A program made the position numbers and the translations under genes. Below are positions 1 to 8,337 of a stretch of DNA of 37,659 bases, piece by piece; position 1 is the stretch's first letter, and each line of letters starts with the position of its first letter. A model generated the notes under the pieces. That model had not been told where the DNA came from, made no database searches, and worked only from the letters and a program-made list of their open reading frames with translations. The DNA comes from an uncultured Lachnoclostridium sp. Lineage in GTDB: Bacteria > Bacillota > Clostridia > Lachnospirales > Lachnospiraceae. The stretch is from NCBI GenBank assembly GCA_947178155.1, contig CAMWXG010000008.1, forward strand, positions 1 through 37,659. Reading direction: 5' to 3'.

Positions 1-117
1 GAAATAGGTATATGTTACAAAAAATGATAGTAAAATTAATTTTGCAAAATAGGAAATACTTAAGAATAAATTTATTAGTGGTTTTAAAAGGATACTTATT
101 ATGAGAGGAGGCGTTTC

Positions 118-846
118 ATGTCCACACAAATTACAAATGAACAATTAAAAGATTTTGAAAATATACTACGTCTCCAAAATAAGAGTCATAACACAATAGC
201 AGCATATTCAATTAACATAAGAAAATTAGTGGCTTTTCTAAATGGTTCAGAGTTGACAGGTGAGAAGATGAAGGCATATCGTATGTGGCTTGAAGAACAG
301 GGATTTAAGAAAAGAACAATAAATGCATATTTGTCAGCAGCTAATTATTTCTGTGATTTTATTGGTCATTCAGAGATGAAAGTAGATTTAATAAATCTTG
401 ATTATTTAGAAAGGCATACAAAGCATCAAATTTCTTCTGATGATTATAATAAGCTTGTGTATACAGCATTGCAGAATAATAAGGAAAGGCTTGCTATGAT
501 GATACAGGTATTATGTCTTGTTGATATACGATATTGTGAACTTGCAAAACTGACTGTGGAAGCTTTAAAGGTGGGATATGTTGAAGTTGAGCGTAAAAGT
601 ACTTTGTTGCATATTCAATTGTCAGAAATAATGATTAGAGATTTGGAAATATATATACAACATGAACAGATAATTAATGGTATTATTTTTTGCACAATAA
701 ATGGAAAGCTTGTTGATCGTTCTAATTTTAGGAAAGAAATAAAAAATTTGTGTGTGCTTGCCAATGTAGATGAGGAATTTGGTACAATACAGCATGTAAA
801 AAATGTAGTGGTTGGAGAGTATCCGTACCATGGGTTAAAGAAATGA
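118..846 (+). CDS. Tyrosine recombinase-like protein lacking the catalytic C-terminus
   Basis: The protein has 242 residues. Residues 5-85 look like the SAM-like core-binding domain of tyrosine recombinases (AAYSINIRKLVAFL, then KRTINAYLSAANYFCDF). The segment around DIRYCELAKL (R138) matches the first catalytic Arg box, usually GLRxxEL, and K160 could be the beta-hairpin Lys. The family normally continues with HxLRH and a C-terminal nucleophilic Tyr in 290-300 residues. Here the protein ends in EYPYHGLKK with no such motifs, so it is probably not a working recombinase. A perfect AGGAGG lies at 106-111, six bases before the ATG. The gene lies 39 bp upstream of the lic genes on the same strand and probably shares their transcript. 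It could be a decayed phase-variation recombinase or a DNA-binding regulator of the surface locus. The family call is fairly secure; the role is unknown. Confidence 0.7.
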   Translation: MSTQITNEQLKDFENILRLQNKSHNTIAAYSINIRKLVAFLNGSELTGEKMKAYRMWLEEQGFKKRTINAYLSAANYFCDFIGHSEMKVDLINLDYLERHTKHQISSDDYNKLVYTALQNNKERLAMMIQVLCLVDIRYCELAKLTVEALKVGYVEVERKSTLLHIQLSEIMIRDLEIYIQHEQIINGIIFCTINGKLVDRSNFRKEIKNLCVLANVDEEFGTIQHVKNVVVGEYPYHGLKK

Positions 847-885
847 ATGCGAGGATAATAATCAGAAAATTTAGGAGTTATTTAC

Positions 886-1776
886 ATGAAAACTATTATA
901 GTGGCAATAGCACAGGCGCTTGATGTCAAGCCAGATTTAATAAAAGATATTAAGGTGCTTAAAAAAGGAATGACAAATAAATCATTTTTATTTAGTTATT
1001 GTGAAAAAAAGTATATTTTTAGAATTCCTGGAGAAGGTACAGATAAATTAATTAACAGATCCGAAGAAGCTGCTGTATATAAATGTTTGGAAGGATATGA
1101 TATAAGTGACAAAGTGGTGCATATTAATCCTGACAGTGGGTATAAGATTACAGAATATATTGAAGGCGGACGTACTTGCAATTCACATAATGAAGAAGAT
1201 GTTAAAAAGTGCATGGACAGGTTAAAAACTTTACATAATTTAGAGTTGAATGTTAGTCATGAATTTGACATATTTAAGTCAATTGAATTTTATGAGGGAT
1301 TACGGAAGGGAAGAACTTCTGCTTATCAGGATTATTGTAAAACAAAAAAGGAAGTTTTTTCTTTAAGAGAATATATAAATGATCATATAGAAAAGAAAGT
1401 GCTGGCACATATTGATTCTGTGCCAGATAATTTTTTGATTTCATTTGAGGATGGGAAAGAGAGAATAAGGCTAATTGATTGGGAATATGCAGGTATGCAG
1501 GATCCTCATGTTGATATTGCAATGTTTTGCATATATTCATTGTATAATCGTGATGAAGTAGACAATTTGCTTAAAATTTATTTCGGGGGTATTGCAAGAA
1601 GCCGTTTTAATGAGTTAAAGATAAAAATTTATTGTTATATAGCAGCTTGCGGTCTTTTGTGGAGTAATTGGTGTGAATATAAAAGTTTGTATGGTGTTAC
1701 ATTTGGTAATTATGGTATAAGGCAGTATCAGTTTGCAGAAGAGTATTGCAGGATAGTTAAAGATTTACTTGAATAA
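886..1776 (+). CDS. licA: Choline kinase (LicA-like phosphotransferase)
   Basis: The protein (296 residues) is predicted to phosphorylate choline with ATP in the cytoplasm, the first step of phosphocholine activation for surface attachment. It shows the aminoglycoside/choline kinase fold. GMTNKSFLF near residue 30 resembles the nucleotide-binding loop. HIDSVPDNFL (H175, D177, N182) is the HxDxxxxN catalytic loop, and IDWEYAG (D198-W-E) is the metal-binding DWE motif. Length is normal for LicA. An AGGAG site precedes the ATG. The next genes, cytidylyltransferase and BCCT transporter, complete a choline uptake and activation module, so choline is more likely than an aminoglycoside or ethanolamine as substrate. 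No licD-type transferase lies in the window, so the final acceptor glycan is unknown. Confidence 0.88.
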   Translation: MKTIIVAIAQALDVKPDLIKDIKVLKKGMTNKSFLFSYCEKKYIFRIPGEGTDKLINRSEEAAVYKCLEGYDISDKVVHINPDSGYKITEYIEGGRTCNSHNEEDVKKCMDRLKTLHNLELNVSHEFDIFKSIEFYEGLRKGRTSAYQDYCKTKKEVFSLREYINDHIEKKVLAHIDSVPDNFLISFEDGKERIRLIDWEYAGMQDPHVDIAMFCIYSLYNRDEVDNLLKIYFGGIARSRFNELKIKIYCYIAACGLLWSNWCEYKSLYGVTFGNYGIRQYQFAEEYCRIVKDLLE

Positions 1777-1831
1777 AAATATAAAGATTATGTATAAAAA
1801 TGAGATTTAAAATAAGTAGGAGAGAAAGTAA

Positions 1832-2551
1832 ATGCATAAGGTTAAAAGGGCTATTATTATGGCTGCGGGTGTTGGAAAAAGAATGAAACCTGTTACAGAT
1901 GAACTTCCTAAGCCGCTTATTAAAGTAAATGGTATTCGTATGATAGATACGATTATAGAGGGGTTATATAAAAATGGTATTTATGAAATACATATTGTTG
2001 TTGGATATTTAAAAGAGGCTTTTATGTTTCTTAATAAATATCCAGATATTCATTTTATTGAAAATTCGTTTTATGATTCTTGTAATAATATTTCTTCCTT
2101 ATATGTTGCAAGGGATTATATTGAAGATACTATAATATTGGATGGTGACCAGATAATTTATAATTCAGATGTTTTAAAGCCAGAGTTTGAAAAATCAGGT
2201 TATAATTGTGTTTGGACTGACAAAAATACAAAAGAATGGCTGCTTACTGTTAAGAATGAATCAGTAATTGGATGCAGTCGTGAAGGAGGGGCAAATGGCT
2301 GGCAGTTGTATAGTATTTCCCGCTGGGCTAAGGAAGATGGAAAAAAATTAAAGCATTTTGTAGAAATTGAATTTGCAGAGAAGAATAATAGAGATATTTA
2401 TTGGGATGATATTGCTCTGTTTTGTTATCCAAATGATTTTGATTTAGGGATTAGGGAAATGAAGAATGGAGATGTAGCAGAGATTGATACTATAAAAGAA
2501 TTGGCATATGTTGATAAGACATATATGAAGTATTTGATAAAAGGAGATTAA
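1832..2551 (+). CDS. licC: CTP:phosphocholine cytidylyltransferase (LicC-like)
   Basis: This 239-residue nucleotidyltransferase begins with the signature AIIMAAGVGKRMKPVTDELPKPL (residues 7-29): a G-rich NTP-binding loop followed by the catalytic Lys of LPKPL. Further on, ILDGDQIIY supplies the metal-binding Asp. Family knowledge and the adjacent kinase point to conversion of phosphocholine plus CTP to CDP-choline. A sugar-1-phosphate nucleotidyltransferase is the alternative, but the lic-type neighbours argue against it. The start has an AGGAGAG-type ribosome binding site. The stop codon is one base away from the start of the transporter gene, which indicates tight translational coupling. 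Confidence 0.87.
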   Translation: MHKVKRAIIMAAGVGKRMKPVTDELPKPLIKVNGIRMIDTIIEGLYKNGIYEIHIVVGYLKEAFMFLNKYPDIHFIENSFYDSCNNISSLYVARDYIEDTIILDGDQIIYNSDVLKPEFEKSGYNCVWTDKNTKEWLLTVKNESVIGCSREGGANGWQLYSISRWAKEDGKKLKHFVEIEFAEKNNRDIYWDDIALFCYPNDFDLGIREMKNGDVAEIDTIKELAYVDKTYMKYLIKGD

Positions 2552-2552
2552 G

Positions 2553-4076
2553 ATGGATAATAAAGAATATAATTCGCGAAAAATTGATTGGATGATTACA
2601 GTTATTCCTCTGTTTATTATTATTTTATTGTGTATATGTTTTGGGGTTATGCCTGAGCAGTCCAATATTGTACTTGGACAAATACGTTTTATACTATGTG
2701 ATACATTTGGAGTTTATTATTTAGTAATCGGATTAGGGATATTTATTGTATCAATATTTATTTCTATATCAAAATATGGAAATATTGTGTTAGGTAAAAA
2801 AGATGCCAAACCTAAATATTCATTTTTTTCATGGGGTGCAATGATGTTTACTGCAGGACTTGCAGCAGATATATTATTTTATTCTTTTTCTGAATGGATT
2901 TTGTATGCTACAGATCCACATATTATAGAAATGGGTAGTATTCAAGACTGGGCAGGTGTGTATCCCCTTTTTCATTGGAGTCTTATTCCGTGGGGATTTT
3001 ATCTTGTATTGGCAGTAGCTTTTGGCTTTATGCTCCATGTGCGAAAAAGAGAAAAACAGAAGTATTCAGAAGCGTGTCGCTTTGTATTAGGAAAATATTG
3101 CGATGGAATTTTAGGAAGACTTATTGACCTTCTTGCCGTATTTGCATTATTGGCAGGCACTGCTACTACTTTTAGTTTAGCAACACCACTTATGGCAAGG
3201 GTAATAAATGAATTATTTCATGTAAATTTAAATGGAACTGTGGTCACTATAGTAATTTTATTAATAACCTGTGTAGTTTATACATATTCGTTACTTCATG
3301 GATTAAAGGGAATAAATATATTGGCAAGGTCTTGTGTGATTTTATTTTTTTTGTTACTGACATATGTATTGCTATTTGGAGGAAAGACACAGTATATAAT
3401 TGAAACCGGCTTTTCATCATTAGGAAGAATGCTACAAAATTTTTTTGAGCTTGCTACTTATACTGATCCACAGCGTACAACTTCTTTTCCGCAGAATTGG
3501 ACAATTTTTTATTGGGCATACTGGATGGTATGGTGTGTTGCTACTCCATTTTTTATTGGGAGCATATCAGAAGGAAGAACTGTACGTCAGACAATTTTAG
3601 GCGGATATGTATTTGGAGTAACTTCAACATTAGTTAGTTTTATTATATTAGGAAATTATTCTTTAGGAAAACAACTTTCTGGCGAGGCTGATTTTATTTC
3701 TATTTATCAGCAGAATGGTGATTTATATGAGGTAATTGTAGGAATAATTAATACTTTACCCTATGCAGATTTTGTATTTGTATTAGTGTTTGTTACTATG
3801 GCAACATTTTATGCTACTTCTTTTAATTCAATTGCTTTGGTTGGTTCATGCTATAGCTATCGCAGGCTTTCAGAGAATGAAGAGCCTAATTCATCTGTTA
3901 AGTTGATGTGGTGCATTTTGTTGATTTTGTTGCCAATAGCATTGGTATTTTCTAACAGTTCAATGAATAATCTGCAATCTGTCAGTATTATTGCTGCTTT
4001 TCCAATAGGAGCAGTTGTTGTTTTAATAGTGATTAGCTTTTTGAAAGATGCAAAAAAGTATCTGGAAGAATGGTAA
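2553..4076 (+). CDS. BCCT-family transporter (choline/betaine type)
   Basis: This 507-residue membrane protein has about twelve hydrophobic segments and the expected BCCT layout: an N-terminal TM near residues 13-35, a FFSWGAMMFTAGLAADILFYSFSEW segment, and FHWSLIPWGFY with the Trp/Pro-rich stretch used for quaternary amine binding. WAYWMVWCVATPFFIGSISEGRTVRQ is the conserved amphipathic helix region. The family imports betaine, choline or carnitine, usually driven by sodium or protons. Its position one base after licC suggests that it supplies choline to the pathway, in place of the DMT-type LicB permease of other lic operons. Substrate choice is inferred from context. The start follows AAGGAG at 2541-2546. 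Confidence 0.87.
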   Translation: MDNKEYNSRKIDWMITVIPLFIIILLCICFGVMPEQSNIVLGQIRFILCDTFGVYYLVIGLGIFIVSIFISISKYGNIVLGKKDAKPKYSFFSWGAMMFTAGLAADILFYSFSEWILYATDPHIIEMGSIQDWAGVYPLFHWSLIPWGFYLVLAVAFGFMLHVRKREKQKYSEACRFVLGKYCDGILGRLIDLLAVFALLAGTATTFSLATPLMARVINELFHVNLNGTVVTIVILLITCVVYTYSLLHGLKGINILARSCVILFFLLLTYVLLFGGKTQYIIETGFSSLGRMLQNFFELATYTDPQRTTSFPQNWTIFYWAYWMVWCVATPFFIGSISEGRTVRQTILGGYVFGVTSTLVSFIILGNYSLGKQLSGEADFISIYQQNGDLYEVIVGIINTLPYADFVFVLVFVTMATFYATSFNSIALVGSCYSYRRLSENEEPNSSVKLMWCILLILLPIALVFSNSSMNNLQSVSIIAAFPIGAVVVLIVISFLKDAKKYLEEW

Positions 4077-4150
4077 ACGCTTCAAATAATAGTGTATATA
4101 TAGTGTATCATGGCAATAAATATATTGCACTACGCTTTTTTGAAGCGCTT
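4077..4150. repeat. Long imperfect inverted repeat after the lic operon
   Basis: The arms ACGCTTCAAA (4077-4086) and TTTTGAAGCG (4138-4147) enclose a second imperfect pairing, AGTGTATATA with TATATTGCACT. Together they form a ~74-bp imperfect hairpin directly after the transporter stop codon. It could end transcription from the lic operon, or be a small mobile palindromic element. There is no clean T-tract after the hairpin. The distal arm GCGCTTCAAAA recurs at 5685-5695. Confidence 0.5.
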
Positions 4151-4213
4151 ACTTATGGCATCAATATAGCATAGGTAATAATTTCAATTGTATCATAAAT
4201 GCCATTTAAAGTT

Positions 4214-5425
4214 TTAGTACTCCTGACTTAAAAGGAAATCTGCTACATGCATTGTCTTAATGCCTTCATAACTACTTTCTGCAAATTCATCAGTTCGTAG
4301 TACATATTTTGGATAATTATCTGCTATAGACAGCAGGTTTCCATATTCACGCTGTTTGGTTGATGTTTTTTCGATTTTTTCTGAAATCTGTATATAAATT
4401 TTATCTTCTTTTTTTGTTGCTACAAAATCTATTTCTGTATTATCAAGTTTTCCTACATATACATCATAATCACGGCGCAACAGTTCCATATATACAAGAT
4501 TTTCAAGCATACTTGCTACAACATTTTCATTATATCCAAGAATACTGAATCGGAATGCCGGATCTGCAAGGTAAAATTTTTCCTGAGTTTTTAGTATTTC
4601 TTTACCTTTTATATCATATCGCGAACAGCGGTGGAGAATATAGGCTGTTTCAAGTTTATTTAAATAGCTGTATACAGTTTCAATGTCCATTTTTCGATTT
4701 TGACTTTTAAGATATTTGGAAAGGCTTGCTGCAGAGAATGTCTGGCCTACATTGGAAAAAGTGTATTTTACTACACGTTCTAACTGGTCAACCTTACGGA
4801 TTTTGCTACGCTTAACGATGTCTGTAAAAATAGTAGAATTATATATATCCTTAACAACAGTATAGGCTTCATCATAAGAGTATTCTTTTAGCTGTAGTGC
4901 TGGAAATCCGCCTATGCGCATATATCGTCTGAATTCATTGTAAATATCTTCTGGAATTGTATATTCTTTTCTAAATAGCATATACTCAGCAAATGAGAGT
5001 GGATAGATTCTAAATGAAACATAGCGTCCGGTCAGATAGGTTGAAATCTCTGACGACATCATTCTTGAATTAGAACCTGTTACAAAAATGTCAACATTAT
5101 AATCAGACAAGAATGAATTAACAGCTTTTTCCCAATCATTTACTTCTTGTATTTCATCTAAGAATAAATATGTTTTTTGTTTTGGATTCATATGTTTGTC
5201 AATTTCTTTATACAGTTTTGACGCGGTATCAATTTCTTCATAGCGTAAACTGTCAAATTTATAAGAAAGAATCTGTTCTGGTGCTATACCACGTTTTTCT
5301 AACTCCTGCTGTATCATTGTAAGTATGGTAGATTTCCCACATCTGCGAATACCCGTCAGTATTTTAACAAAAGGAGTATCAATGAACGGAATAATTTTAT
5401 CCATATATTGTTTTCTATAAATCAT
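4214..5425 (-). CDS. AAA family ATPase with DUF4143 domain
   Basis: This 403-residue protein has a P-loop, GIRRCGKST (residues 25-33), Walker B KTYLFLDEIQ (about 84-93) and VTGSNS (115-120), the usual order of the AAA_14 domain. A DUF4143-type C-terminal half follows, with a winged-helix-like part (SAASLSKYLKSQNRKMDIETVYSYLNKL) and a PD-(D/E)XK-like LDNTEIDFVATKK segment near residue 335. The family is very common in gut anaerobes, and its job is not settled. The start has AGGAGGG eight bases upstream, behind a strong promoter. It is a single-gene unit on the strand opposite its neighbours, bracketed by an 11-bp inverted repeat (4138-4148 and 5685-5695), which hints at insertion as a cassette. 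Confidence 0.85.
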   Translation of the reverse strand: MIYRKQYMDKIIPFIDTPFVKILTGIRRCGKSTILTMIQQELEKRGIAPEQILSYKFDSLRYEEIDTASKLYKEIDKHMNPKQKTYLFLDEIQEVNDWEKAVNSFLSDYNVDIFVTGSNSRMMSSEISTYLTGRYVSFRIYPLSFAEYMLFRKEYTIPEDIYNEFRRYMRIGGFPALQLKEYSYDEAYTVVKDIYNSTIFTDIVKRSKIRKVDQLERVVKYTFSNVGQTFSAASLSKYLKSQNRKMDIETVYSYLNKLETAYILHRCSRYDIKGKEILKTQEKFYLADPAFRFSILGYNENVVASMLENLVYMELLRRDYDVYVGKLDNTEIDFVATKKEDKIYIQISEKIEKTSTKQREYGNLLSIADNYPKYVLRTDEFAESSYEGIKTMHVADFLLSQEY

Positions 5426-5451
5426 ATTTAAGCCCTCCTGAACTTATTGGT

Positions 5452-5480
5452 ATTATACTCTGATTTGCAATTATTATCAA
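5452..5480 (-). promoter_or_regulatory. Sigma-A promoter of the DUF4143 ATPase gene
   Basis: On the minus strand TTGATA (5480-5475) and a perfect TATAAT (5457-5452) are separated by exactly 17 bases. Transcription would begin about 20 bases before the start codon, just ahead of AGGAGGG. Confidence 0.75.
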
Positions 5481-5483
5481 GGA

Positions 5484-5509
5484 GTTTATCGGATTATAAC
5501 CTGATAAAC
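5484..5509. promoter_or_regulatory. Palindrome upstream of the ATPase promoter, possible operator
   Basis: GTTTATC (5484-5490) and GATAAAC (5503-5509) are perfect inverted arms, extended by GG/CC with one bulged base. The site sits four bases upstream of the -35 box of the ATPase promoter, in the divergent region shared with the HTH-PurM gene. A regulatory role is inference. Confidence 0.35.
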
Positions 5510-5630
5510 GTTACTATGTTGTGAATAGTCACTATAAACTATCAATACTCAAAATTTTATGCCTTTACTTAAATACTACATAAATTCTACGATTTGTTGA
5601 ATCACTTTTATTTATTCTAATATTCGGATA

Positions 5631-5659
5631 TTGTTGTGCTATTTTTAATGGGTTAAAAT
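5631..5659 (+). promoter_or_regulatory. Probable promoter of the HTH-PurM gene
   Basis: TTGTTG (5631-5636) and TAAAAT (5654-5659) lie 17 bases apart, giving a leader of about 55 nt that contains the GCGCTTCAAAA repeat. The match to consensus is moderate. Confidence 0.45.
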
Positions 5660-5719
5660 ATAAGTATAGAAAATAGATGTATAGGCGCTTCAAAATATGC
5701 GCAGAAGAGGAGGTTCTTT

Positions 5720-6961
5720 ATGCTTAATAATAAAAAAATATCTGAGTTTATTACACAAAAAAGGAAGCAATTGGGAATGACGCAAACTGATGTTGCACAA
5801 AAATTAAATATTTCTTTTCAGGCTATTTCTAAGTATGAGAATGGAACTTTACCCAATGTGGAAATTTTAATGGAGTTGGCATCAGTGCTTAATGTTTCTG
5901 TTGATGAGCTGCTTTTGGGGTGTGAGAAGGGTGATGAAAACTTTTCATATAGTAAGGCTGGTGTTGATATTTCTTATACAGATGCGATGAAAAGGGAGAT
6001 GGCTGTTTATTTAAAGACAGATGATAAACGGGTTCTAAATGGGTTAGGACCGTTTGCTTCTTTATATGATATTCATTTTCCTAATATAGAGAGTCCTGTG
6101 TTAGTTTTAAAGTCTGAGGAGCCTGGTTCCAAGCAGAAATTAGCTATGGAGTATGGTTATAGTGAGTCAATTTGCCATGATATGATTAATCATTTGGTAA
6201 ATGATATTGCTGTTATGGGTGCGATTCCGTTAGCGGTGCTGGATACTATTGTTTGTGGAAATGCAGAAAAAGAAACTATAAAGTCTTTTGTTAAGGGAAT
6301 ATCAGAAGCTTGCAAGGAAAATGAATGTGCACTGGTTGGAGGAGAAACTTCTATACAGCCGCAGGTAGTGGATAAAGGTGTATATATACTTACTTCAAGT
6401 ATTGCTGGAATTGTTTCAAGGGATAAAATTATCGATGGTTCTAGGATAAGTGAAAATGATGTTGTGTTAGCTGTGGCATCAAATGGACTGCATACAAATG
6501 GTTATAGTCTGGTAAGAATGATTATGGATAAAATGCCGCAAATAAAACTTGATAAGGTGGAAAATGAAACATTTATTGAGCAGATTATGAAACCTCATAC
6601 ACCTTATTATAAAGCGGTTAAGAATATATATAGTTGTCATGGAGTTCATGGAATGGCACATATAACGGGAGGCGGTATAGAAGGGAATCTGTCAAGAATT
6701 ATTCCAGATAATTTATCTGCTGTAGTTGATTTGTCAAAGATAAAAATGCTGCCGATTTTTCACTATATAAAAAAGATAGGAAATATTAATGATAAAGAAA
6801 TGCTTTCAACTTTTAATTGTGGTGTTGGTTTGATAATTGTTGTGTCAAAGGAATATGAAAAACAAGTAATAAAAGAAATAAGAAAATATTATGATTGTTA
6901 TGAAATTGGACAAATACAAAACGGAGATAAAAAAGTTGAATTTACAGGTATGTTGATGTAA
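5720..6961 (+). CDS. XRE helix-turn-helix domain fused to a PurM-like domain
   Basis: The protein has 413 residues. Residues 8-65 form an XRE/Cro DNA-binding domain (KRKQLGMTQTDVAQKLNISF, then YENGTLPNVEILMELASVLNVSVDELL). Residues 75-413 align along the whole PurM (AIR synthetase) fold: AGVDI (80-84), HDMINHLVNDIAVMGAIPL, LVGGETSIQP (206-214), SNGLHTNGYSLVR, HITGGG (314-319) and TFNCGVG (364-370). The PurM nucleotide/substrate loop GTDGVGTK is replaced by LKSEEPGSK (130-138), and the DAGN of the N-terminal motif is absent. It may therefore bind a purine-pathway ligand without full catalysis and act as a ligand-responsive repressor. No pur genes lie nearby. The ATG follows GAGGAGG. The fusion is not a reading error: one frame runs through both parts without interruption. 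Domain calls are solid; the sensor role is inference. Confidence 0.85.
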   Translation: MLNNKKISEFITQKRKQLGMTQTDVAQKLNISFQAISKYENGTLPNVEILMELASVLNVSVDELLLGCEKGDENFSYSKAGVDISYTDAMKREMAVYLKTDDKRVLNGLGPFASLYDIHFPNIESPVLVLKSEEPGSKQKLAMEYGYSESICHDMINHLVNDIAVMGAIPLAVLDTIVCGNAEKETIKSFVKGISEACKENECALVGGETSIQPQVVDKGVYILTSSIAGIVSRDKIIDGSRISENDVVLAVASNGLHTNGYSLVRMIMDKMPQIKLDKVENETFIEQIMKPHTPYYKAVKNIYSCHGVHGMAHITGGGIEGNLSRIIPDNLSAVVDLSKIKMLPIFHYIKKIGNINDKEMLSTFNCGVGLIIVVSKEYEKQVIKEIRKYYDCYEIGQIQNGDKKVEFTGMLM

Positions 6962-7029
6962 GGAATTGTTAAGAAATAATTTTGTATTTGGCGTAGATAA
7001 GTATGTAAACATTTACTTTTAACAATTTC
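6962..7029. repeat. Palindromic interspersed repeat, copy A
   Basis: This ~68-bp element starts on the base after the HTH-PurM stop codon. Its ends form an 11-bp inverted repeat with one mismatch (GGAATTGTTAA against TTAACAATTTC). It resembles copy B at 22729-22799 along most of its length, sharing GTTAAGAAATAA exactly and then alternating matched and transition positions. It has no coding capacity. It looks like a MITE-like or REP-like element. Confidence 0.6.
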
Positions 7030-7090
7030 TAAGCAAAAGCATAAGTTTCTTGTCAGTTGACTTATTGTCTTAAAGTATCGTAAAAATCCA

Positions 7091-7119
7091 TTGTGAATAA
7101 ATGATAATCCAGATATAAT
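7091..7119 (+). promoter_or_regulatory. Promoter of the XRE-yxlEFG-like operon
   Basis: TTGTGA (7091-7096), 17 bases, then a perfect TATAAT (7114-7119) predict a start site near 7126, about 48 nt before the regulator's ATG. Confidence 0.65.
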
Positions 7120-7173
7120 TAATTCAGTTAAATAGTTATATTATAAACTATAAAGAATGAAAGGAAAGGATTA

Positions 7174-8277
7174 ATGAACACATTGAATTTTTCGGATAAT
7201 ATTGTGAGGTTGAGACATAAAAAGAAGATAACGCAGGAGCAGTTAGCAGAGTTTATAGGTGTGACAAAGGCATCTGTTTCAAAATGGGAAAACAGGCAAA
7301 GTCTTCCTGATATTTTGCTGCTTCCAGAGCTTGCATCTTTTTTTGATGTTTCGATTGATGAATTGATTGGATATCAGCCACAGTTAAGCAGAGAACAAAT
7401 AAAAAAATTGTATCATGAATTAGCATCTGCATTTGCAGAGCAGCCGTTTGAAGAAGTAATGAATGAAAGTCAGGAATTGGTAAAAAAATATTATTCATGC
7501 TATACATTTTTATTTTATATAGGCTGTTTGTGGGTGAATCATTTTATGCTTGCAGAAAGTAAAATAAGACAGGAGGAAATTTTAAATCAGATTTCTGATT
7601 TGTGCAGTCACATTATTGATGATTGTAAAGATATTGGTATTTGTAATAATGCTGTTATATTAAAATCAATTGCAGATTTGCAGCTTGGTCGAATTGAGGA
7701 AGTAATTGAAAAATTAGAGGAAATATTAAATCCTAATAGTATGACGCCTGATTCGGTATTAATTCAGGCATATCAGATTAGGGGACAAAAGGAAAAAGCA
7801 GATAGTTTTACACAGATAAGTATGTATTCTCATTTGATTGCTTTAATAGCAGGGGCTGCAAATTTTATTGCAATTCATGCAGATAATATTGACATATGTG
7901 AAGCTACAGTTTTGCGTATGGATTCATTGTTTGAGGCTTATGGTATAGAGAAACTTAATCCAAATGCGGCACTACAGTTCTATTATCAGTCTGCCATTGT
8001 ATATTGTCAGCACAATAAAATAGAAGAGGCATTGGAAAGATTGGAAAAATACTCAGCCTGTGTCAAAATACTATTAGAGGACGCTCTTTTTTTACATGGT
8101 GACAGTTACTTTGATTCTATAGAAGCTTCATTTGAACAGTTGGATCTTGGCAGACATGCGCCCAGAGATAAGAAAATAATTACTGATAGTGCAGTTGAAG
8201 TATTTTCAAATCCTGTATTTGCTGTCTTAAATGATTCGGAAAAGTTTCAAAGAATTAGAAAATCTTTATTTGAGTGA
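7174..8277 (+). CDS. XRE-family transcriptional regulator with helical-repeat C-terminus
   Basis: This 367-residue protein has an N-terminal HTH at residues 6-65 (RLRHKKKITQEQLAEFIGVTKASVSKWENRQSLPD, then LASFFDVSIDELIGY). A long all-helical region of TPR-like pairs follows, for example IADLQLGRIEEVIEKLEEILN and YCQHNKIEEALERLEKYSA. Cytoplasmic regulators of this build often control the ABC genes beside them, and here the yxlEFG-like set follows within 60 bp on the same strand. AAAGGAAAGG provides the ribosome binding site. The signal it senses is unknown. It probably regulates its own operon; this is inference from position. Confidence 0.83.
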   Translation: MNTLNFSDNIVRLRHKKKITQEQLAEFIGVTKASVSKWENRQSLPDILLLPELASFFDVSIDELIGYQPQLSREQIKKLYHELASAFAEQPFEEVMNESQELVKKYYSCYTFLFYIGCLWVNHFMLAESKIRQEEILNQISDLCSHIIDDCKDIGICNNAVILKSIADLQLGRIEEVIEKLEEILNPNSMTPDSVLIQAYQIRGQKEKADSFTQISMYSHLIALIAGAANFIAIHADNIDICEATVLRMDSLFEAYGIEKLNPNAALQFYYQSAIVYCQHNKIEEALERLEKYSACVKILLEDALFLHGDSYFDSIEASFEQLDLGRHAPRDKKIITDSAVEVFSNPVFAVLNDSEKFQRIRKSLFE

Positions 8278-8337
8278 AGGCAATGAGCGGTTTAAGTAAT
8301 AAAAACGACTTAAGTAGTGATAGGAGGCATGAGAATT

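Noticed and set aside
1-117. Invertible promoter upstream of the recombinase-like gene
   Set aside because: No inverted repeats of useful length are visible here, and only a weak TTGCAA/AATAAA pair is present. The left part may lie outside the window.
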